The position numbers and the translations under genes are program-made. From JAKORR01 sp964608495 (lineage in GTDB: Bacteria; Armatimonadota; Zipacnadia; Zipacnadales; FEN-943): a stretch of 26,873 bases of DNA. The stretch is taken from positions 1 to 26,873 of the forward strand of contig CAZSOQ010000048.1 of NCBI GenBank assembly GCA_964608495.1, in the 5' to 3' direction. The notes beneath the pieces were generated by a model. The model was not told the origin of the DNA and made no database searches. It saw nothing but the letters and a program-made list of their open reading frames with translations. How positions within the stretch are numbered: position 1 is the stretch's first letter; every line of letters starts with the position of its first letter. Shown here piece by piece: positions 21,405-26,873 of this stretch.

Positions 21405-23882
21405 TCACTCTGCGGACTGCACGCGGATGTAGGCCGCCGCCGTCTCGTCGTACTCCGAGCTGCCGCTCGTGCCATCGGGGTACTGCACGGTCTTGTGTAT
21501 CGTTCGCGTGAACTCCACCAGCACCTTGAAGTCACGGTAGTCTAGGCGCGTGAACTCAAAGTCTATCACGGCGCCATCGGGTGTCTGAGTGACCGTAAGC
21601 GGGAAGTCCCGGAGCCGGGTGATCCGCCCCTGCACATCCTCGATCGGTATCAGCGAGGGGCCAGCCGTGACTTCCAACTGCACCCACCCGCCCCCAAGCG
21701 TGTCTTTCCGCCGCGACATCGGCTCGTACCTCTCCGCGACCTTGCTGAGTACGAGCTGATTGGGGATGCCCTTGGGCGCCTCGATCAGCACCGTGCGCCA
21801 GTCTGACGTGAGCAGCTCTCGCCCCGGTTCCTTCAGCTCCCACGCGCCGGTGTCAGTCACGGTGTAGGTCCCGTAGTAGTCGTCGCTGCTGCTGTACTCC
21901 CAGGTGCCCTTGGCCGGCGGCGGAATCAGTTCGACCTTCAGACTGACCGGTGTATCGCCCGCGTAGGGCGGCACGGCGCGACCGTTGGCGACCATCACCA
22001 GGATCGCCTGGCGTTCCGTCGCAAGCTGATCGGCGCTCGGCACATCCAGCTCCTGGCCCGAGGCGATGGGCGCGCCGATCGGTTGCGGACGTCCTGTGCC
22101 CTTCACCTTGTAGACGAAGGCGTTAGCCCCGCCTCCTTCGTCGGCCAGGCTGATACGAATCTTGGTCCCCACATGCCAGCCGTCCACCTGCAGGAAAACC
22201 TTGTACAGCCTGGCTCCCAGGTCCGGGGCGAACCACGTCCAGAAGGTGCCGCGGTCGCCGAAGGAGTCGAAGGTATAGGTGTCACGCGCTGCGCCGAGCA
22301 CCTCCCCCGTGTCAGGGAAGACGGTGCCCGGGTAGATGGCGCCCAGCACATAGTCGCGGCAGAAGTCCCGCCAAGCCTGGGGAAGGTCCAGCCCCGTGCC
22401 CTGGGCAAGCGCCTCGACCGGCCCCGCCGCCGTGGCTCTGGCTCGCAGCACGTCCATTATCGCGCGAGGCGCAACGCGATTGCTCGACAGCCAGGTGAGG
22501 AACATGGACGCACCGTAGCCGTGATCCCCTGTGCCCGCGTCAGGCTGATGCAGCCCCCGCTTGAACAGGAAGGCGTAGTTGTCGGACGAGTCCGACGGTT
22601 GCTGGGGGTTCGGCCTGACCGTCCCCGGGATGTAGCCGCCCTGCAGGCCGTCGCCGAAGCGTTGCTCGAACCAGGTGCACAGGGCCTCCTCCAGCCAGTA
22701 CCACTCGTCGTTCCCCTGCCGGAAGAGCGCGCTCGGGTGGTTCATCGAGTAGACGAGATGCACCAGCTCGTGTGCGGCCGCTACCTTCATGTAGAAGATG
22801 CGGTCCATGGTCAGCCTGTTCGAGTTCAGTTGGATATGCAGCGAGTCGATCCCCCAGATGCCACCCCAGGGCCTCACCAGCAGCCCGTCCACGTCCTCGT
22901 CGGCTCCCGTAAAGGGCGTGATGACGACCTCAATCGGCAGGCTGCGACCCGACCAGACGATGCCCAGCGACTGCAGGTCGGTGGAGGCCGTGTTCAGCGC
23001 CTCAGCCAGGCTCAGGGCCTGCGGCCTGTAGTTGCCCAGGGTGCTCAGCCATTGAATCCGGAAGCGCTTCCCGGCGCTCCACTCCTCCTGCCAGACCGCC
23101 CCCGTGACCTTCGGTGGCGGCGGCGTCCATCCCCCCTGGCTCGCCCGCACCGCCGCCGTATCCGCCGCCGAGTACGGCGGGACCGTTCCCACCAGCGCCT
23201 GCCCGTCCACCGTCGTCTCGATGACCATCGGCGCAAGCACGTCGGCGCCAAGGCTCACGGCGTAGGACTGCGATTCCCAGACCAGCGAGGGCGGAGCGTC
23301 CGGTGACGGGGGCTCATCGAGCTCCATCCTCAGGGCGAGGGGCTGGGCCACCGTCTCGGGCAGACCCCCGATGCTATAGGCCGGCGACACACGGTAGGGG
23401 TCGAGCGGGCTCGCGGGACCCGCGGGGTACAGGGTCAGGGTCGTCGCCTGGGCGAAGGCGCCGGGCGGCACGGTCACTGTCAGCCCTCCCAGGCTAACCG
23501 CGCCTCCCTCGGGGCCGATCCTGCCTGTCGCGACCGCTTTCCAGTACCTTCCGCCCTCCGGCGCGCAACTGACGAACAGATGCAGCAGCCGCCGTGCATC
23601 CTGGCGGTCGAGTCTGCCGTCGCTGTTGAAGTCGGCCTTGGGCTCGAGCACTCCCGTCCCCAGCCACTCCCTGAGGGCCGCGATGAAGGCCGCCAGGTCG
23701 GTGGCGTCCACGGCGAGATCGCCGTTGATGTCCTCGGGCACGACCTCGGTACCCACCTGGCTCGGCGCGGGCCGCGCAGCCGCCGAAGCGGCAGGCAACC
23801 TGGGCTGCGTCTGTCCCCAGCAGACGCCCCACGCCCCGGCAGACAGCACCAGCGAGAGTAGAAAGGCCGGACGGAGAGTCAT
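21405..23882 (-). CDS. secreted dockerin-like HExxH metallopeptidase
   Basis: 825 residues from ATG 23882, which follows AGAGGGA and opens a clear signal peptide (1-23); the upstream open frame to 24065 is basic and non-signal. Residues 51-62 and 84-95 are two dockerin/EF-hand loops (D51-N53-D55-D59-D62; D84-N86-D88-G89-D92-D95). At ~121-155 GPEGGAVSLGGLTVTVPPGAF resembles a ZU5-like strand set. The catalytic region contains HELVH at 371-375 and WLEEALCTWFE at 396-406, giving His371, His375 and a third ligand at Glu398 or 399, the gluzincin arrangement. Several beta-sandwich-like segments follow to the C-terminus. The product is exported and probably surface- or scaffold-attached. Its N-terminal module mirrors that of the caspase-like protein at 434-2515. 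Confidence 0.75.
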   Translation of the reverse strand: MTLRPAFLLSLVLSAGAWGVCWGQTQPRLPAASAAARPAPSQVGTEVVPEDINGDLAVDATDLAAFIAALREWLGTGVLEPKADFNSDGRLDRQDARRLLHLFVSCAPEGGRYWKAVATGRIGPEGGAVSLGGLTVTVPPGAFAQATTLTLYPAGPASPLDPYRVSPAYSIGGLPETVAQPLALRMELDEPPSPDAPPSLVWESQSYAVSLGADVLAPMVIETTVDGQALVGTVPPYSAADTAAVRASQGGWTPPPPKVTGAVWQEEWSAGKRFRIQWLSTLGNYRPQALSLAEALNTASTDLQSLGIVWSGRSLPIEVVITPFTGADEDVDGLLVRPWGGIWGIDSLHIQLNSNRLTMDRIFYMKVAAAHELVHLVYSMNHPSALFRQGNDEWYWLEEALCTWFEQRFGDGLQGGYIPGTVRPNPQQPSDSSDNYAFLFKRGLHQPDAGTGDHGYGASMFLTWLSSNRVAPRAIMDVLRARATAAGPVEALAQGTGLDLPQAWRDFCRDYVLGAIYPGTVFPDTGEVLGAARDTYTFDSFGDRGTFWTWFAPDLGARLYKVFLQVDGWHVGTKIRISLADEGGGANAFVYKVKGTGRPQPIGAPIASGQELDVPSADQLATERQAILVMVANGRAVPPYAGDTPVSLKVELIPPPAKGTWEYSSSDDYYGTYTVTDTGAWELKEPGRELLTSDWRTVLIEAPKGIPNQLVLSKVAERYEPMSRRKDTLGGGWVQLEVTAGPSLIPIEDVQGRITRLRDFPLTVTQTPDGAVIDFEFTRLDYRDFKVLVEFTRTIHKTVQYPDGTSGSSEYDETAAAYIRVQSAE

Positions 23883-24215
23883 CGGCAGTCCCTCTTTACC
23901 CCGGCGGCATCGCCGGCCGCCAGCACGGCCACGGAACGTGGCTCTCACGCTGGCTCGCCCCCCAAACGCGACAACGCACGGCCACCTAGTGGCAGCGCGC
24001 CCGTGTGGACTGTGAGACGGCGCTCGGCTAGGGCGGAGTCGTCGATCAGCTTCCCTGGGCCCCATGGCGCCGCGGCGACCAAGACCGTGGCGGCGGCATC
24101 AGGCTTGCACTCCTGCCCAGCGCCGCCCGGCTTCTACCACGCCCGGCGCCGTGTTGTCAACGCTTACCTAGCCCAGCCCCGGCCCCGGGCCCATGGCTCG
24201 GGGCGGCCTTCCGAG
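23883..24215. other. 333-bp non-coding region between selB and the metallopeptidase gene
   Basis: No convincing ORF, tRNA or known riboswitch is visible. It holds the hairpin after selB (24182-24204), a second imperfect stem (GCGCCG/CGGCGC arms at about 24119-24150) and GCCAC-CTA-GTGGC at 23981-23993. The promoter of the metallopeptidase gene should lie here, but I see no clear -35/-10 pair. Confidence 0.45.
24182..24204 (-). terminator. strong hairpin after selB
   Basis: GCCCCGGGCC at 24182-24191 pairs with GGCTCGGGGC at 24195-24204 around a CAT loop: ten pairs with one G-T wobble. It begins about 11 nt after the selB stop. A tail of Ts is lacking, so it may terminate by other means or protect the mRNA end. 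Confidence 0.55.
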
Positions 24216-26120
24216 CTAGCCCCCCTCCTCCCGGATCCGTCGGTCGTCTCCACGCCGTAGTGTGAACCCCGAGCGGTCCAGGTGCTCCAGCAGCGGAACC
24301 ACGAACCTGCGCGTGGACCCCAGCGCGTCCCGCGCCTCCGCCGCCGTGAAGCTCCGCCCCGCGAAGTGCTCACGCAGCAGCGCCCGTGCCTGTTCCACCG
24401 TCTCGCTTGCGTACACCAGATCCGCCAGCACTACGACGTCGCCGTGCTCGATCATGTAGGCCAGCAGGTCCTGAGCCTCCTCGCCCGCGCCCAACGGCGC
24501 TAGGACCTCTCCCCGGGTCGGCGGCTGGAAACCCCCTCGCTGCACGGCCCTGAGCACCTCGTCAATCCGTGCCTGCTGCGCCGGCCCCGGCGACGGCCTG
24601 TGCTCCGCCAGCCGCACCCGACCCTCCTCCATCACTACCGCCCCTTGCGCCGTCAGGCCCGCCAGTAGCTCCTGCAGCGGCTGGGAGTCCAGCTCCATCT
24701 CGGCCCCCAGGTCGCGTACCGGCATCCCCGCCTGCAGCGGCCGCCGCCCGTGATAGCTCTGCAGCGCCCTCAGCGACCCCGTCCGCAGCTCCGCCGCCTG
24801 CTCCGCGCTCACCCATCTCCCGGCCAGTGACTCCGTCCGGCCCGCCGCCGCGGCTCGGCCCAGCAGCTCCGCCATGGCCTCGCCCGTCAACTGCATCTCG
24901 CGCCGCAGCTCCTCTGCCGTGATCCCCGCTCGGCCGCGCCGCGCGATGAGCCCCACCACGCGGTCCACGTCGCTGCCCTCCCTGGCGGCCGTCAGCGCCT
25001 GGAGGACCTCGCTGCGGCCCGCCCTGTGCCGACCCGGCCGGGGGTCCAGCACGACGCCGCCGCCCAGGGTCGTCAGCGGCGACGAGCCGCGGATCACGAA
25101 GTGGTCCTTCGCCGCCGCCGCCACCGGCTGCTCGAGCCGTAACTGGGCGAAGGTGACGTCTCCGGGCGACAAGGCCTCTCTGCCGTCCAGCAGCACCACA
25201 CGAGCGTTCACCTCGGCCGTGCCGATGTGCAGCCGCACGAGGGCCCGCTGCTTTAGAGGCGGCAGGGGCGCCGCGATCATGCGCAGCTCCACGTCCAACA
25301 GCCAGGCCACGCGCATCGAGCCCGGCTCCACCACCTGGGCGCCGCGGGCCACCTGCCCCTTCGCCACATCGCTGGTGTTCACGCCCACCCGCGCTGGGGC
25401 CGCCACCTCCCGCACGGTCTCGCCATGAACCTCTAGACGCCGCAGCCGCGACCGGAGGCCCGCCGGGATGATCTCCACCTCTTGCCCCTCGCGCAGCCGT
25501 CCTCGCTGCAGCGAGCCCGTCACCACCGTGCCGTGGCCGGCGATGGTGAAGCTGCGGTCCACCGGCATCCGCGCCGGGCCTTCGATGTCCCGTGGCTGCA
25601 CCTGCTCCGCCACGCGGTCCAGCTCCGCCACCAGTTCGTCCAGACCTTGGCCGGTCACAGCGCTCGTCACGACTACCGGACTGCCCGCCAGAGGCGTCCG
25701 CGCCAGCAGCTCCGTGGCCTCCTCACGCACCAGCCCGATCAGGTCCTCGTCCGCTCGGTCGGCCTTCGTGATGACCACGACGCCCCTGCTCACGCCCAGC
25801 AGGTCCAGGATCGCCACGTGCTCCCGCGTCTGCGGCATCACGCCCTCGTCCGCCGCCACCGTCAACATCACCACATCTATGCCCGATACCCCTGCGAGCA
25901 TGTTGTGGATGAAGCGCTCGTGGCCGGGGACGTCCACGATCCCCGCCCGGTCGCCGCTGGGGAGGTCGAAGTAGGCGAAGCCCAGGTCGAGGGTCAGCCC
26001 ACGCTCCTGCTCTTCGCGCCATCGGTCCGTATTGATCCCGGTCAGGCGCTGGATCAGCGCCGTCTTGCCGTGGTCAACGTGACCGGCCGTGCCTATTACC
26101 AGCCGTGGTTGCGGAGACAT
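24216..26120 (-). CDS. selB: selenocysteine-specific translation elongation factor
   Basis: 634 residues from ATG 26120 (a TTG at 26123 is in frame but the ATG is preferred). The G domain has GHVDHGKT (13-20), RGLTLDLGFA, DVPGHE and TKAD, which distinguish SelB from EF-Tu. Domains 2-3 follow to ~345 and four winged-helix domains occupy ~370-634, where SelB binds the SECIS hairpin. SelB delivers Sec-tRNA(Sec) to UGA codons with a SECIS element. Its presence implies selenoproteins elsewhere in the genome; selA, selC, selD and a selenoprotein are not in this window. It lies downstream of a PEP-CTERM-like gene after 299 bp that hold a repeat cluster. Confidence 0.93.
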   Translation of the reverse strand: MSPQPRLVIGTAGHVDHGKTALIQRLTGINTDRWREEQERGLTLDLGFAYFDLPSGDRAGIVDVPGHERFIHNMLAGVSGIDVVMLTVAADEGVMPQTREHVAILDLLGVSRGVVVITKADRADEDLIGLVREEATELLARTPLAGSPVVVTSAVTGQGLDELVAELDRVAEQVQPRDIEGPARMPVDRSFTIAGHGTVVTGSLQRGRLREGQEVEIIPAGLRSRLRRLEVHGETVREVAAPARVGVNTSDVAKGQVARGAQVVEPGSMRVAWLLDVELRMIAAPLPPLKQRALVRLHIGTAEVNARVVLLDGREALSPGDVTFAQLRLEQPVAAAAKDHFVIRGSSPLTTLGGGVVLDPRPGRHRAGRSEVLQALTAAREGSDVDRVVGLIARRGRAGITAEELRREMQLTGEAMAELLGRAAAAGRTESLAGRWVSAEQAAELRTGSLRALQSYHGRRPLQAGMPVRDLGAEMELDSQPLQELLAGLTAQGAVVMEEGRVRLAEHRPSPGPAQQARIDEVLRAVQRGGFQPPTRGEVLAPLGAGEEAQDLLAYMIEHGDVVVLADLVYASETVEQARALLREHFAGRSFTAAEARDALGSTRRFVVPLLEHLDRSGFTLRRGDDRRIREEGG

Positions 26121-26137
26121 CAATGCCGGGCCCCGTC

Positions 26138-26165
26138 GCGGTCGTCGCCTACAGTACGCGACCGC
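26138..26165 (-). promoter_or_regulatory. hairpin in the selB leader
   Basis: GCGGTCG (26138-26144) and CGACCGC (26159-26165) pair perfectly with a 14-nt loop, inside which two further C-G pairs can form past a bulged A. It starts about 17 nt upstream of the selB ATG. Folded in mRNA it would be a leader stem-loop; a SECIS-like element in the selAB leader is known to regulate E. coli, so a similar role is conceivable but unproven. Confidence 0.35.
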
Positions 26166-26182
26166 CGGAGGCCTGTCTACCC

Positions 26183-26330
26183 ATGCCCCCTGTGCAAGTG
26201 GGCCCTGAGATGCCCGCGCATCGTCCGATCTCCGAGAGTCTCATACCCCCTGTGCAAGTGGCCGTGAGACGTCGGCTCCTCCACCCTCGCGGTGGTGCAA
26301 CGTACCCCCCCGTGCAGGTGGGCCGTGCCC
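26183..26330. repeat. three direct repeats with exact 60-bp period upstream of selB
   Basis: The core CCCCCTGTGCAAGTG is at 26186-26200 and 26246-26260, with a variant (CCCCCCGTGCAGGTG) at 26306-26320; the similarity extends rightwards as GGGCC(C/G)TGAGA(T/C)G. The cores are exactly 60 bp apart. The ~28-bp unit and ~32-bp gap resemble a tiny CRISPR array, but the repeats vary and no cas gene is here. A regulatory cluster or a dispersed genome repeat is equally possible. Confidence 0.6.
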
Positions 26331-26348
26331 TGGACACGTCGCCAGGAC

Positions 26349-26365
26349 CCCCGCAAGAGGCGGGG
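26349..26365 (-). terminator. terminator-like hairpin after the PEP-CTERM-like gene
   Basis: CCCCGC (26349-26354) and GCGGGG (26360-26365) form a 6-bp G-C stem with a 5-nt loop, about 55 nt after the stop at 26420 on the minus strand. No T-run. Confidence 0.35.
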
Positions 26366-26419
26366 CGCTGCGCGCGGTTCCGCGGCAGGGCGGGGGCAGG
26401 CCGACGGCTTGCGGCGTCC

Positions 26420-26873
26420 CTATTCGTGAGAACGGCGACGGAAGACCAGAGCCAAGCCCCCAAAGACCATGAGCAGCGACAGAGGCGTCAGCTCGGGGGT
26501 CGCATCGTGGGGCTGGCGCAGGTCGTCCGGGCACATGTCATCGGCGCTGGTGCCCTTGTCGTCGAGACGAGCGCCCCAGAAGATCTTCCTGGGATTCCCT
26601 ATGGCACTGCCGGGAACCGACCACTCGGTGAACATCTCGCTGCCCGTGACACCGGTGTTCGCGGCAAGACCCCGCGCGACGGGATAGAGGTTGCCCGTGT
26701 CATAGAACGTCTTTGAGGAGTCGTTCCATGCAAACAGGTAGGCTTCCCCGACAACACGCTCCTCGGCTGGATGCTTCAGGTCCCAGTACAGCCTGTACTC
26801 GAAGCCCGTCAGACTGCCGTAGGACCCACCCGTGGTCGCGTCGCCGTCGGCGTCTATCCAGATCTGAGAGAAG
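26420..26873 (-). CDS. PEP-CTERM-like exported protein, C-terminal part
   Basis: The frame is open from the right edge to a TAG at 26420-26422 and gives about 150 residues. The start lies outside the window. The body is Asp/Gly/Tyr/Trp-rich and beta-strand-like (IWIDADGDATTGG, FEYRLYWDL, EWSVPGSAIG, FWGARLDDKGTS), like a secreted carbohydrate-binding or DOMON-type sandwich. The end is TPELTPLSLLMVFGG then a short hydrophobic helix and RRRSHE, the pattern of a PEP-CTERM-type sorting signal (Pro-Glu, hydrophobic helix, basic tail), although the canonical PEP triplet is changed to PEL. An exosortase-like system elsewhere in the genome would be expected to anchor it. Function of the exported body unknown. 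Confidence 0.7.
   Translation of the reverse strand, partial: FSQIWIDADGDATTGGSYGSLTGFEYRLYWDLKHPAEERVVGEAYLFAWNDSSKTFYDTGNLYPVARGLAANTGVTGSEMFTEWSVPGSAIGNPRKIFWGARLDDKGTSADDMCPDDLRQPHDATPELTPLSLLMVFGGLALVFRRRSHE

Noticed and set aside
23883..24065. Upstream start of the metallopeptidase gene at 24065
   Set aside because: The extra residues are basic and irregular, whereas ATG 23882 begins a clean signal peptide after a ribosome site.
23883..24215. tRNA-Sec (selC), cobalamin or other riboswitch next to selB
   Set aside because: I looked for T-loop and anticodon-arm pairings and for B12-box and c-di-GMP signatures on both strands. None was convincing; only isolated hairpins were found.
26183..26330. 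CRISPR array
   Set aside because: Only three units, the third degenerate, with indels between units one and two, no leader and no cas genes in the window. Kept as a repeat cluster instead.
26105..26716. Plus-strand frame containing three PPVQV units
   Set aside because: The units are only the 60-bp DNA repeat translated in one frame (60 is a multiple of three). The rest is antisense to the PEP-CTERM-like gene and has no independent support.

Overview
This is a GC-rich, gene-dense window of about 27 kb from a free-living bacterium. It carries 21 complete protein genes and two cut by the window edges. I see no rRNA or tRNA, no insertion sequence and no phage genes. The content fits an uncultured, polysaccharide-degrading lineage such as Armatimonadota, or a related candidate phylum with planctomycete-like gene content. 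The clues are two DUF6785/DUF6784-type multi-spanning membrane proteins, dockerin-like Ca-binding modules on secreted proteases, a PEP-CTERM-like sorting tail, many Gfo/Idh, sugar isomerase, deacetylase and sialidase genes, and the order nadD - LCP - rsfS. This assignment is inference; no marker gene here is decisive.

Layout. At 1-323 (+) lies the C-terminus of a DUF6785-like membrane protein. It is followed by a secreted caspase/gingipain-like protein with a dockerin-like module (434-2515, +). Next is a minus-strand pair, BNR sialidase then mannitol-1-phosphate dehydrogenase-like (5114 to 2699), divergent from a Gfo/Idh/MocA oxidoreductase (5239-6138, +). From 16913 down to 6217 eleven genes lie on the minus strand: a medium-chain dehydrogenase, an epimerase, a NodB-like deacetylase, sfsA, a ceramidase-type lipoprotein, nadD, an LCP protein, rsfS, a TPR/membrane protein, a glucosamine-6-phosphate deaminase-like gene and a second deacetylase. 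On the plus strand follow a DEDDh exonuclease fused to a WYL-like domain (17128-17967) and a complete DUF6785-like gene (17998-19980). The rest is minus strand: a zinc-ribbon/TPR protein, a sugar phosphate isomerase, a secreted dockerin-like HExxH metallopeptidase, selB, and the C-terminal part of a PEP-CTERM-like exported protein.

How the genes fit together. Much of the accessory content points to uptake and breakdown of amino-sugar glycans: sialidase-like, two deacetylases, NagB-like, MtlD-like, Gfo/Idh, isomerase and epimerase, and the ceramidase-like lipoprotein. Housekeeping genes (nadD, LCP, rsfS, sfsA, selB) are embedded in this. Two secreted proteases of unrelated catalytic classes carry the same kind of N-terminal Ca-binding module, which suggests a shared surface-attachment or assembly scheme. 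The least familiar items are these two proteases, the exonuclease-WYL fusion beside a DUF6785 gene, a 60-bp-period repeat cluster with a hairpin in front of selB, and an 11-bp perfect inverted repeat in the leader of the caspase-like gene. I found no CRISPR-Cas and no complete defence system.
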